Source: Cytophagaceae bacterium
Lineage (GTDB): Bacteria > Bacteroidota > Bacteroidia > Cytophagales > Spirosomataceae
Direction: 5' to 3'
NCBI GenBank assembly: GCA_027488335.1
Contig: JAIYBU010000011.1
Location: 1-64,000 of the forward strand
Length of the DNA stretch: 64,000 bases
Part shown: piece by piece, positions 24,656 to 34,464 of the stretch
How the letters are laid out: each line of letters starts with the position of its first letter
How positions within the stretch are numbered: the first letter of the stretch is position 1
Notes under the pieces: generated by a model
The model's database searches: none
Told to the model about the DNA's origin: nothing
Seen by the model: only the letters and a program-made list of their open reading frames with translations
Position numbers and translations under genes: made by a program

Positions 24656-27600
24656 ATGAAACTTACAAAAAACTTACTCTTTTTATTCGTTACTTCGTTT
24701 TATCTGATTTCCTGCTCGAAAAAAAATGAAGATGCTTTATTTGAGCTAAAAGATGAAAACGAGACTGGAATTTCGTTTGAAAACACCGTAACGAATAAAG
24801 AAGACTTCAATATTTTTAGCTACCGAAACTTCTACAACGGTGGTGGCGTGGCCGTTGGTGATATCAACAACGATGGCTTACAAGATGTTTTTTTTACCTC
24901 AAATATGGGTTCAAACAAACTGTATTTGAATAAAGGAAATTTTCGCTTTGAAGATATTTCTGAAAAAGCTGGCATTGCCAATCAGAAGAAATGGAGTACT
25001 GGCGTAGTGATGGTAGATATTAATAACGATAACCTGCTGGATATTTATGTCTGTAATGCGGGCTACCAGTCGGGTATCGGGCAAGAAAATGCCCTTTATA
25101 TCAATAACGGCAACTTGACTTTTACGGAATCCGCTAAAAAATATGGTCTTGACGAAGACGGCTATACAACGCACGCCGCATTTTTTGATTATGACCTCGA
25201 TGGCGATTTAGATTGCTACATTCTGAATAATAGCTTTATTCCTGTCAATACGCTCAACTACGATAATAATCGTGACCTCCGTGCCGAAGATTGGCCTGTG
25301 AAAGATTTCTTGAAAGGTGGGGGCGATAAATTGATGAGGAACGACAATGGTTTTTTCCACGATGTGAGCAAAGAATCGGGCATTTATAGCAGTTTGATTG
25401 GCTTCGGACTTGGGGTTACGATTGGCGATATAAACAAAGATGGCTACCCTGATATTTATGTCTCAAACGATTTCTTTGAGAAAGATTACTTATATATCAA
25501 TCAGAAAGACGGGAAATTTAAGGAGGAAATCGAGCAACGAATGCACCACCTAAGCACCGCTTCGATGGGTGCGGATATGGCCGATATTAACAATGACGGC
25601 TATCAGGAAATTTTCACCACCGAAATGCTCCCGAGAGATGAAGTTCGCTTAAAAACAAATGCTTCGTTTGATAATCACTACATCAATAATCTCAAAAAGC
25701 AGAAAGGTTTCTACAACCAATACATGCAAAATTGCTTGCAACTCAACAACCAAGATGGCACTTACAGCGAGATTGCGTGCCTAAGCGGAGTAGCAGCCAG
25801 CGATTGGAGTTGGGGAGCTTTGATGTTCGATGCCGATAATGATGGTTTCAACGACATATATGTGTGTAATGGCATTTATCACGATGTAATCGACCAAGAT
25901 TTCATTGATTTTTTTGCCAATGATTTATCCAAAAATGCCATCAATCAAGGCGAAAGAAAACGTTTCGATGAAATCATCAAAAATATGCCTTCTCGCCCGA
26001 TTATCAATAATTTCTTTCACAATAGCGGTAAAAACGATTTGAAATTTGATGAAGAAGCCGAAAAATTTGGTTTCACTCAACCTTCTTTCTCGAATGGTGC
26101 GGCGTATGCCGATTTAGATAACGATGGAGACTTGGATTTAATAGTCAATAATGTCAACCAAAAGGCTTTTGTGTATCAGAATAAGTCTGAAAAATTAAAA
26201 AATCATTTCCTCAAGATACATCTCAAAGGAGAAAATCAAAATACATTTGCCATTGGCTCAGAAGTAACAGTTTTTAGTCAAAATCAGATAATTACTCGCT
26301 ATTTGATGCCTTCAAGAGGCTTTCAGTCAAGTTGCGAATACCCGCTTACAGTTGGTTTAGGAGCGAATAACAAAGTAGATTCGGTACACATCAAATGGTA
26401 CGATGGACGTGTTTCGGTAGTAAAAAACCCGACGATTGATAAAAGTTTCATCGCTTCAATTCAAGATGCCAAACCAGCACAGTCTTTACCAGAGCCAGCA
26501 CCTGCTAAACCATTTTTCCAACCAGTAAATGTGGCATTAGATACTCATATTGAAAACAAATACGAAGATTTCTACGATGAAAGAAATATTCCTGTCAAAT
26601 TATCAGCCGAAGGCCCGAAAGCTGCCATTGGCGATGTAAACGGCGATGGCAAAGACGATATGTATATCTGTGGAGCAACTTTGCAAGCAGGGCAATTGTA
26701 TATTCAACAAGGTGCAGGTTTCAAGAAATCGGTTCAAGAAGTATTTGAGCAATTTAAGTATCATGAAGATACCGCTGCGGAATTTTTTGACGCCGACCGT
26801 GATGGTGATTTAGACTTGTATGTAGGCTCAGGCGGAAACGAAGTGCCTGCGGGAGATAGAGGTCTCGACGACCGACTTTATTTGAACGACGGAAAAGGAA
26901 ACTTTACACACAAAGCGAATGCCCTTCCTCGTGATGGCATGAATACGGCAGTTATTGTGCCTTTCGATTACGACAAAGACGGAGATTTGGATATTTTTGT
27001 AGGAAGCCGAAGCCAATCGAAACAATATGGGTTGAGTCCGAAAAGTTTTGTGTTTCAAAATGATGGAAAAGGTAATTTTAAAAATGCAACCCCCAAAGAA
27101 TTGAAGGAAGTAGGAATGGTGCGTGATGCCGCTTGGCAAGACCTCAACGGTGATGGACAAAACGAACTCGTCGTTGTGGGAGATTGGATGTCGCCTGTGA
27201 TTGTTACTTACAAAAACAAGCGTTTCGAGAAACTCAGTTCTGGACTCGAAAATCTAAACGGTTTTTGGGGCAGAGTCGAGGCCGTTGATATTGACAATGA
27301 CAAAGATTTAGATTTGATACTCGGTAATTCGGGCGAAAATGTGATGTTTAAAGCTAATACCGAAAATCCGCTGAAAGTTTGGGTAAGTGATTTCGATAAT
27401 AACGGAATTATTGATAAAATCCTGACAAAAACCGTAGATGGAGAAGACCGAACAATTTTCTTGAAGCGTGAAACGATGGAACAATTTCCTTTCTTGAAAA
27501 CCCAAAACCTTAAACACTCAGAATTTGCTACCAAATCAATTTCCGATTTGTTCGACAAGAATATTCTGAGCAAAGGCGTAGTTAAGAAAGTAGATTTTCA

Positions 27601-27964
27601 ACAGTCGTGCGTAGCTATTAATGATGGCAAAGGTAGTTTCTCAGTAAAAGAACTGCCAGTAGAAGCACAGTTTTCATGCATCAACGCAACTTATTGCGTT
27701 GATTTGAATAATGATGGCTTGAAAGACATTATTTTAGGCGGAAATAATTACAATTTCACGCCACAATTTTCTACACTCGATGCGTTCAAGGGCAAAATTC
27801 TATTAAATACGGGCAAAGGCAATTTTAAAGCAGTTTCAGACAGAAACAGTGGTTTTAGAGTAGATGGAGAAATGAAACAAATTGCCCCGATTAGTATTAA
27901 TGGCAAGCGAGGTTTCATCATTTTAGTAAACAATTCGACGCCAAAGGTTTTTAGCTTTCAATAG
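24656..27964 (+). CDS. FG-GAP/VCBS-repeat lipoprotein with ASPIC/UnbV domain (copy 1)
   Basis: Predicted surface lipoprotein of 1102 residues (lipobox Cys near residue 21, YLISCSKK). It holds about 13-14 FG-GAP loops with the calcium-type pattern DxDxDG (for example GDINNDGLQDVF near the start and DYDKDGDLDIF), making one or two beta-propellers. An ASPIC/UnbV domain lies at about residues 525-590 (MPSRGFQSS...PLTVGLG). The function of the CRTAC1-like family is not established; binding of glycans or proteins in a calcium-dependent way is inference. A paralogue lies at 34465-37800. It follows the small lipoprotein gene by 29 bp; the GH31 gene follows 40 bp later. ATG 24656 preferred over GTG 24653. 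Confidence 0.9.
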   Translation: MKLTKNLLFLFVTSFYLISCSKKNEDALFELKDENETGISFENTVTNKEDFNIFSYRNFYNGGGVAVGDINNDGLQDVFFTSNMGSNKLYLNKGNFRFEDISEKAGIANQKKWSTGVVMVDINNDNLLDIYVCNAGYQSGIGQENALYINNGNLTFTESAKKYGLDEDGYTTHAAFFDYDLDGDLDCYILNNSFIPVNTLNYDNNRDLRAEDWPVKDFLKGGGDKLMRNDNGFFHDVSKESGIYSSLIGFGLGVTIGDINKDGYPDIYVSNDFFEKDYLYINQKDGKFKEEIEQRMHHLSTASMGADMADINNDGYQEIFTTEMLPRDEVRLKTNASFDNHYINNLKKQKGFYNQYMQNCLQLNNQDGTYSEIACLSGVAASDWSWGALMFDADNDGFNDIYVCNGIYHDVIDQDFIDFFANDLSKNAINQGERKRFDEIIKNMPSRPIINNFFHNSGKNDLKFDEEAEKFGFTQPSFSNGAAYADLDNDGDLDLIVNNVNQKAFVYQNKSEKLKNHFLKIHLKGENQNTFAIGSEVTVFSQNQIITRYLMPSRGFQSSCEYPLTVGLGANNKVDSVHIKWYDGRVSVVKNPTIDKSFIASIQDAKPAQSLPEPAPAKPFFQPVNVALDTHIENKYEDFYDERNIPVKLSAEGPKAAIGDVNGDGKDDMYICGATLQAGQLYIQQGAGFKKSVQEVFEQFKYHEDTAAEFFDADRDGDLDLYVGSGGNEVPAGDRGLDDRLYLNDGKGNFTHKANALPRDGMNTAVIVPFDYDKDGDLDIFVGSRSQSKQYGLSPKSFVFQNDGKGNFKNATPKELKEVGMVRDAAWQDLNGDGQNELVVVGDWMSPVIVTYKNKRFEKLSSGLENLNGFWGRVEAVDIDNDKDLDLILGNSGENVMFKANTENPLKVWVSDFDNNGIIDKILTKTVDGEDRTIFLKRETMEQFPFLKTQNLKHSEFATKSISDLFDKNILSKGVVKKVDFQQSCVAINDGKGSFSVKELPVEAQFSCINATYCVDLNNDGLKDIILGGNNYNFTPQFSTLDAFKGKILLNTGKGNFKAVSDRNSGFRVDGEMKQIAPISINGKRGFIILVNNSTPKVFSFQ

Positions 27965-28004
27965 CTAAAAACCTCGCATGGCTCGCCATTAATCATTAAT
28001 CGAC

Positions 28005-30788
28005 ATGCAGCAAATAGCAATTTTCTCAAGAAAATTTCGGTACTGGTCAGTGCTTGTTTTTGCTCTGATTGTCAGTAAAGTGTTTTCGCAAAGTGCAGGT
28101 AGTTATGTAAGTGTTTCAGAAACCACCAAAGGACTCAGAATTAAAGGAACAACGGGCGATTTGTTTATCCAACAATTTTCGCCCGATATTTTTAAAGTTC
28201 AGTTGCTAAAAAGTGGTCAAGCATCTTATGATAGCTCGGCATGTGTGGTCTTACAACCGCAGGGATTTACGCAAAAAATCAATGAAAGTGCTTCAAAAAT
28301 TGAAATAATTAGCAGTAAATCAGTACTCGAAATCACAAAGAATCCTTTGAGAGTAAGCCTAAAATTGGGCAATCTGACAAAGATTTCGGAAGAACGAGGC
28401 ATTGGTTTTGGTAAAGATTCGGTTTATTTTTCTTTCAAGATAAACCCTGAAGATGTGTTTCACGGTACGGGCGGAAGATTCTCCGAAATTAACCTCAATC
28501 GAAAAGTTCTCGACTTTACAAATACCTATCGTGGAGGCTACTACGATGACGGTTTTGGCATAACAACAGGACTTTCACAAAGCATAAATATTCCGTTTAT
28601 TGTTTCTTCTCATAAATACGGTTTATTGCTTGATAGCAATTTGCCTGGCAATATGAGAATGTATGTGGGAGCTCAAGACTCAACCAAGCTAACTATTGAA
28701 GTAGGTAGCACGGGAAATTGGGCGTATTATTTCATTAATGGCGAGTCGAACGATGAAATTCTCCAAAATTATACACTTCTCACTGGCCGACAACCATTAC
28801 CGCCACGATGGGCATTAGGTTATATTCAATCAAAATTTGGCTATAAATCTGAAACTGAGACAAAAGACGTACTAAAAAGGCTTCAAAACGAAGGTTTTCC
28901 CGTCGATGCGATGGTATTGGATTTATATTGGTACGGCGATGAAACAAAGATGGGGAATTTTGATTGGGACAAAACTAAATGGCCAAATTCAACCCAAATG
29001 ATTAAAGATTTTGCCGCAACTGGCGTGCAAACCATTCTTATCAACGACCCATACATCACTACAAAGTCTTTCAATTATGCTTTGGCCGATTCGCTAAAAT
29101 ATTTCGCCAAAAATGTGTCCACCAATCGCACAGGACAAATAACAATGTGGAATGGCACGGTTAGCTTGTTGGACATTTTCAATCCCAATACACAAAAATG
29201 GGTTTGGCAAAAAATGAAAGCACTAACCAATCAAGGTGTGAGTGGTTATTGGAGCGATAAAAATGAACCCGAAAATCATCCTTCCAATTTCCTGCACGCC
29301 AACGGAAAAACAGACGATGTACATAACCTTTATGGTTTGGTTTGGGCGAAAAATATTTATGATAATTCGGCCATTGATTTTCCTGAAAAACGAGTTTTTA
29401 ATCTTAGCAGGTCGGGCTATATTGGTTCGCAACGCTACGGAGTTTTGCCGTGGAGTGGCGATGTACTACGCGTTTGGTCAGGTTTAAGATACCAAATTCC
29501 GATAATGTTGCATTCGGGTTTTTCGGGTTTGGCTTATATGCACTCCGATACAGGAGGATTTCTGAAAAGCCCCGACCAATCTGAGAAAAATGAAGAATTA
29601 GACGTACGTTGGCTACAGTTTTCTGTATTTTCGCCTATTTTACGCTCACATGGCCTCCGTTTTAGCACCGAACCCTATAATTTAACGCAACCTTTTTATG
29701 CTATTTCAAAGCGATATATGAAGTTGCGTTATGAATTATTGCCTTACCTCTACACTTTGGCTTATCAAAATAGTACAACGGGTCGGCCAATCTGCATGAC
29801 GATGGATTACTTTGATTTGAGCAAAACTAACGGAAATATCGAAGACCAATATTTCTTTGGCGAAAATCTCGTCGTTGCTCCAATCTTACTTCACGGAATG
29901 CCGCTGCGGAAAGTAATTTTACCCAAAGGAAAATGGTTTAATTTCTGGACAAACAAGCTATACAACGGCGAAGCAAATATCTTTGAAAATCTAACAATTG
30001 ATAATATTCCTGTATATGCTCGTGCGGGAAGTATTATGCCAATGGCAAAGTCGGCCAAGAATTCAACGAGTTTATATTCATCCGATAGCTTAGTTATTCG
30101 TTATTATCAAGATATTTCAGTGCCGAAAAATAGCTTCACGGTGTTTCATGATGATGGAAAAGATGCCAAAGTCTTGCAAAATATGCGTTACGAATTATTG
30201 AATTTTTCGGGCAAAACTTCTACCGATAGCATCCAAATTGAAGCTATTCGCACTCAAAACTATGTGGGTACGCTGGCCAGCCGTTCGCTTACGTATGAAA
30301 TTATCAATCTGACTTCGATTCCAAAATCAGTGAATGTAAATAAGCAAAATATTTCGCTCGTTTTTAAGGAATCTGACTTCAATAAAGATAATTTGGCGTA
30401 TTACAATGCCGAGCAGAAAATCTTGAAGGTCAGAACGCTGTGGGACTGCACCACCATTAACAGCCTTTTGGTTGTCCGAGATGGACTTTCGGTGATTACA
30501 GCCACCGAAAACGAAATCGTTGATGATAATAGTTTAATAGTTTACCCAAATCCGAGTCAAGTTAATACAGAGCTTACTTTCGAGACAATCATCAAGCAAA
30601 CGGCAAATTATGAAATTGAAATTTATAATACGGCAGGAACGAACATTTATAAGCAAGATTTGGGCAGAATTATAGAAAATGAGCCACTAAAGCACCGTTG
30701 GAACAACCAAAATATTCGAGGAGTTTTGATTGTAAAACTCAAAAATAATTTGGGTAAAGTAGTGAGTAAGAAGGTAATTATTGAGTAA
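28005..30788 (+). CDS. Glycoside hydrolase family 31 with T9SS C-terminal sorting domain
   Basis: A 927-residue GH31 enzyme (alpha-glucosidase, alpha-xylosidase or alpha-glucosyltransferase group). After a signal peptide (to about residue 30) come the N-terminal beta-sandwich and the TIM barrel. The nucleophile is Asp418 in GYWSDKNEPE and the acid/base Asp486 in PWSGDV. VLDLYWYGDETKMGNFDWD resembles Cellvibrio Agd31B-type 4-alpha-glucosyltransferases, so transglycosylation is possible. The last 85 or so residues, from IVYPNPS near 842, match a type A T9SS sorting domain, so the protein should be secreted through the outer membrane and attached or released. It stands between the two TonB modules. 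Confidence 0.9.
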   Translation: MQQIAIFSRKFRYWSVLVFALIVSKVFSQSAGSYVSVSETTKGLRIKGTTGDLFIQQFSPDIFKVQLLKSGQASYDSSACVVLQPQGFTQKINESASKIEIISSKSVLEITKNPLRVSLKLGNLTKISEERGIGFGKDSVYFSFKINPEDVFHGTGGRFSEINLNRKVLDFTNTYRGGYYDDGFGITTGLSQSINIPFIVSSHKYGLLLDSNLPGNMRMYVGAQDSTKLTIEVGSTGNWAYYFINGESNDEILQNYTLLTGRQPLPPRWALGYIQSKFGYKSETETKDVLKRLQNEGFPVDAMVLDLYWYGDETKMGNFDWDKTKWPNSTQMIKDFAATGVQTILINDPYITTKSFNYALADSLKYFAKNVSTNRTGQITMWNGTVSLLDIFNPNTQKWVWQKMKALTNQGVSGYWSDKNEPENHPSNFLHANGKTDDVHNLYGLVWAKNIYDNSAIDFPEKRVFNLSRSGYIGSQRYGVLPWSGDVLRVWSGLRYQIPIMLHSGFSGLAYMHSDTGGFLKSPDQSEKNEELDVRWLQFSVFSPILRSHGLRFSTEPYNLTQPFYAISKRYMKLRYELLPYLYTLAYQNSTTGRPICMTMDYFDLSKTNGNIEDQYFFGENLVVAPILLHGMPLRKVILPKGKWFNFWTNKLYNGEANIFENLTIDNIPVYARAGSIMPMAKSAKNSTSLYSSDSLVIRYYQDISVPKNSFTVFHDDGKDAKVLQNMRYELLNFSGKTSTDSIQIEAIRTQNYVGTLASRSLTYEIINLTSIPKSVNVNKQNISLVFKESDFNKDNLAYYNAEQKILKVRTLWDCTTINSLLVVRDGLSVITATENEIVDDNSLIVYPNPSQVNTELTFETIIKQTANYEIEIYNTAGTNIYKQDLGRIIENEPLKHRWNNQNIRGVLIVKLKNNLGKVVSKKVIIE

Positions 30789-30811
30789 AACGGCATTAAA
30801 ACCCCATTTTG

Positions 30812-32020
30812 ATGAAACTTTTCAAACGAAATATAGTTGTTTTTTTTACGCTTTGCCTTGCCTTTTTGGCTTGTGTTGACCCTTACGACATCGACATTAG
30901 CAGCAGCAAGGGATATATCATTGTTGATGGCGTATTGACCGATTTGAACGAACCACAGTTCGTGACAATTTTCCGAACTTCCGAAAATGCACAGTTCAAA
31001 AGTTCAGAATTTACCTCCATCATTTTAGCTCAAAAAAAGGAATCGATTCCCGTTTCGGGTGCAAACGTCAAACTTATCATTGATGGCACACAGAGCCTTG
31101 ATTTAAAGGAAACATTGCCAGGTTATTATTATTTGCCCGATAATTTTAGAGCAAAAGTAGGCAATTCATATCAATTATGGTTTCAGACCTCCAATGGTAA
31201 AACTTACGAATCGCCGCTTGAAAAAATGTTACCTGTTTCGGCAATCAGTAAGATTTCTGAACAATTTAATAAGACAGGTATTAAGAAATTTCCAACCAGC
31301 GAGGAACGTATTTCGACCAACGATTTTTATATAGATTTTCAAGACACTCCAACCGAAAAAAATTTTTACAGATGGCGTTGGACGCAATGGGAAACCCAAA
31401 AGTATTGCGAAACGTGTTCGCAAGGTAGATATTATTTGTATGAAGATGAAAATGGTGAAAATGGCACTTGTTACCGAGATTTGACCCTAAACAACAACAA
31501 TATTTTCGACTATACTTGCGGGACTTCGTGTTGGGATATTTTTTACAGTTCTGACATCAATATTTTCTCGGATGTTTTCACTGATGGGCAGCTGCAAAAA
31601 AATAAATTGGTGGCTCAGATTCCGCTTTATCAATCCAATCAATGCTTGGTAAGTATCCAACAAATGTCATTGTCGCCCAATGCTTTTAGGTATTTTAAAT
31701 TGATTCAAGACCAATCTATCAATACGGGTACGCTCGCCGATACACCTCCTGCACCTATCAAAAGCAATGTTTATAACAAAGATGATGCAGACGAATTAAT
31801 TTTAGGATATTTCTCGGTTTCGTCAGTTTATGAGCAAAAATATATGCTCACACGCAAAAATGCTACTGGTGCAGGACTAAATGCGTTGTTTTTTGCAAAA
31901 AACAACCGCCTCCCCCAACCCGAAGAATCTTCGGTTGAGCGTCTTGATATTCCGTTGGCAATCTGCAAAAAAAGCCTAAGTCGCACACCCATTAAACCCT
32001 CAGGATGGCAAATACAATGA
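30812..32020 (+). CDS. DUF4249 domain lipoprotein
   Basis: A 402-residue lipoprotein (Cys near residue 21, LAFLACVDPYDID) with the DUF4249 pattern: GYIIVDGVLTDLNEPQFV early, then a beta-sandwich region and a cysteine-rich middle (CETCSQGRYY, CYRD, CGTSCWD). Genes of this family almost always lie beside a TonB receptor with a carboxypeptidase-like domain; here its TGA shares bases with the receptor ATG (ATGA), so the two are translationally coupled. It probably serves as the SusD-like surface partner of that receptor. ATG 30812 preferred over TTG 30809. Confidence 0.85.
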   Translation: MKLFKRNIVVFFTLCLAFLACVDPYDIDISSSKGYIIVDGVLTDLNEPQFVTIFRTSENAQFKSSEFTSIILAQKKESIPVSGANVKLIIDGTQSLDLKETLPGYYYLPDNFRAKVGNSYQLWFQTSNGKTYESPLEKMLPVSAISKISEQFNKTGIKKFPTSEERISTNDFYIDFQDTPTEKNFYRWRWTQWETQKYCETCSQGRYYLYEDENGENGTCYRDLTLNNNNIFDYTCGTSCWDIFYSSDINIFSDVFTDGQLQKNKLVAQIPLYQSNQCLVSIQQMSLSPNAFRYFKLIQDQSINTGTLADTPPAPIKSNVYNKDDADELILGYFSVSSVYEQKYMLTRKNATGAGLNALFFAKNNRLPQPEESSVERLDIPLAICKKSLSRTPIKPSGWQIQ

Positions 32021-34407
32021 AAAAACATTTTTACTTATATATAGCCCTCTTGTTTACTGGTTTCCATACGCACGCCCAGTTTTATATCACGGGCATAGTG
32101 CGAGACTCAGTCACAAACACGCCATTGGAAGGAGCATCAATCGTGCTGGACTATAATAAATCTAAAAACGGCACAAAAACCGATGCCAATGGCAAATTTG
32201 TGTTGACGGTTTCGAGAGGAAATCATACGCTCAATGTGCGATATGTCGGATACGTATCTTACTCCAAATACATTGCTTCGCAACAAAGCAATCTGACTAT
32301 TGATGTTTCGCTAACGAGAGTCGAAAACGAACTCGAACAAGTAGTTGTAACAACCAAAGGTTTCGACCAAAACGTTCGGCAGCCATTGCTCGGAGTCAAT
32401 CAAATCAATATCAAAACCTTTCAAAAATTACCTTCGGCCTTTGGCGAATTAGATTTACTGCGAGGAATGCAAATGCTTCCAGGTGTAACGAGCGTAGGTG
32501 AGGCCTCGAACGGCGTAAACATCAGAGGAGGTACAACCGACCAAAATCTTATTTTGCTCGATGATACTCCAATTTTCAACCCAACGCATATGTTTGGTTT
32601 GTTTTCGGTTTTTCCACCCGATGCCGTCACAAATTTAGATTTATACAAAGGCAACGTTCCAGGTCGGTATGGTGGTCGGGCTGCTTCGGTAGTTGATATC
32701 ACACTCAAAAATCCAAATCTTGAAAAATTCACGATAAAAGGCGGCGTGAGTCTCGTATCAAATCGTTTGATGGTAGAAACACCCATAGTGAAAGATAAAG
32801 TGGGTATTTACTTCGCTGGGCGGGCCGCTTTTAATGATTTCCTTTTGCCGATTGCCTCTGACCGACTGAATGACATCCGAACAAAATTTGGTGAAGGTGT
32901 TGTTAAAGGTTTCTGGAAAATGAATCCTAAAAATACATTAACGGCCACTTACTATAAAAGCTATGATAATTTTCAGACGAATTTATTGACAAACCTCCCG
33001 AACGTTATTGGGGTTTCGACATTCTACAAGCATTACACCAACAACGGAATGATGCGTTGGTTGCACGTCATAAACCCTAAACTTAATCTCCAAACCACTG
33101 CTTTGGTAGCTCAATATTCGCCCAAAATTATCAACATCGAAAAAACAGCCAATGAAGTAAGTTTAGAATCTAATCTTTTACAGAAACAGCTAAAATCGAA
33201 CATTAATTATCAGCTGAGTAAGCATAAAATAGAATCAGGGCTAAGTTTTATTCAATATACCATCAAGCCTGGTACATTGAACCCCAATGGAAGTGTGAGT
33301 GTGAAATACATCACAACACCAACCGAGTACGCCAACGAAGCAGGTTGGTATGCCGATGATGAGTATGAGATTTCTAAAAAACTGGCTGTTTCGATGGGCA
33401 TTCGGTACTCAAGATTTATGGCAATGGGGCCAAATAATTATCGAACATACATCGCAGGCGAACCCCGTGATGACTATTCGGTACTTGATACTATTCCAAT
33501 AGCAAAAGGAAGTGTAATGAAATCGTACGGTGGTTTTGAGCCACGTTTTGGTCTTCGGTATAATCTGAGCGAAAATGCCTCGTTGAAGTTTGGTTATAAT
33601 CTAATGCGTCAGTATTTACAGATTGTATCAAACACCACAACGCCAATTCCGACTTCTCGTTGGAAAACCTCCGACCAACACATTAAACCACAAATCAGCT
33701 CATTGATTTCGATGGGTTATTACCAATCGTTCAATGATAATATTTATGATATTTCGCTCGAAGGCTATTACAGATTCACCGAAAACATCGTAGATTATAA
33801 ACCTGGGGCAGATTTTCTTTTGCAAAAATATCCTGAAACACAAATCGTTCAAGGCATCAGCAAGGCTTATGGTGTAGAATTTATGGTAACAAAAAAGAAA
33901 GGTAAAGTAAATGGTTGGGTAAATTATACATATTCAAGGGCATTTAACCGTACTTTTGAAAATGTAAATCCAATTGACCGAGTAAATAATGGAAATTGGT
34001 ACGCCTCTAACTATGACCGACCGCACAGTTTCAATAGTTCGGTTGATATTACGGTCGATAAACACAATTCGTTTAGCTTTACGTTTATGTATAGCACAGG
34101 CCGACCCTATACCGAACCCGTTGGTTTTGTGAATTACCTCAATAATGTTTATCCGTTTTTTGATGAAAGAAACAACAAACGGATTCCCGACTATCATCGT
34201 TTAGATTTTGCTTGGAATATTTATAATCCACGCATGAAAGACCGACGATACAAAACCCGTTGGGCATTTACGGTCTATAATCTTTACGCCAAAAAGAACG
34301 TTTATTCAGTATTTTTCAAAACTGAAAATGGTGTAAACAAAGCCTATAAATTGCAAATTTTTGCTGCTCCAATTGTAAGTTTGGCTTATAATTTCGAGTT
34401 TCAGTAA
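32017..34407 (+). CDS. TonB-dependent receptor with carboxypeptidase-like regulatory domain
   Basis: A 796-residue outer membrane receptor. A signal peptide (MKKHFYLYIALLFTGFHTHA) is followed by the carboxypeptidase-regulatory-like domain (ITGIVRDSVTNTPLEGASIV) to about residue 100, a plug with GVNIRGGTTDQNLILLDDTP, and a 22-strand-type barrel ending in a C-terminal aromatic (YNFEFQ). Unlike the SusC here it is of the shorter class paired with DUF4249. I chose ATG 32017, which overlaps the upstream stop codon, over ATG 32005. Substrate unknown. Confidence 0.92.
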   Translation: MKKHFYLYIALLFTGFHTHAQFYITGIVRDSVTNTPLEGASIVLDYNKSKNGTKTDANGKFVLTVSRGNHTLNVRYVGYVSYSKYIASQQSNLTIDVSLTRVENELEQVVVTTKGFDQNVRQPLLGVNQINIKTFQKLPSAFGELDLLRGMQMLPGVTSVGEASNGVNIRGGTTDQNLILLDDTPIFNPTHMFGLFSVFPPDAVTNLDLYKGNVPGRYGGRAASVVDITLKNPNLEKFTIKGGVSLVSNRLMVETPIVKDKVGIYFAGRAAFNDFLLPIASDRLNDIRTKFGEGVVKGFWKMNPKNTLTATYYKSYDNFQTNLLTNLPNVIGVSTFYKHYTNNGMMRWLHVINPKLNLQTTALVAQYSPKIINIEKTANEVSLESNLLQKQLKSNINYQLSKHKIESGLSFIQYTIKPGTLNPNGSVSVKYITTPTEYANEAGWYADDEYEISKKLAVSMGIRYSRFMAMGPNNYRTYIAGEPRDDYSVLDTIPIAKGSVMKSYGGFEPRFGLRYNLSENASLKFGYNLMRQYLQIVSNTTTPIPTSRWKTSDQHIKPQISSLISMGYYQSFNDNIYDISLEGYYRFTENIVDYKPGADFLLQKYPETQIVQGISKAYGVEFMVTKKKGKVNGWVNYTYSRAFNRTFENVNPIDRVNNGNWYASNYDRPHSFNSSVDITVDKHNSFSFTFMYSTGRPYTEPVGFVNYLNNVYPFFDERNNKRIPDYHRLDFAWNIYNPRMKDRRYKTRWAFTVYNLYAKKNVYSVFFKTENGVNKAYKLQIFAAPIVSLAYNFEFQ

Positions 34408-34464
34408 TTTGGTTACTGTATTTTATAGGCGATAGTATTTAAAATCACAAAATTTTCACGCGTA

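Noticed and set aside
24656-27964. DxDxDG loops as dockerin or EF-hand modules
   Set aside because: The spacing and the following hydrophobic strand (DxxxG) repeat about every 45-60 residues, which fits FG-GAP/VCBS propeller blades; no paired helices flank the loops.
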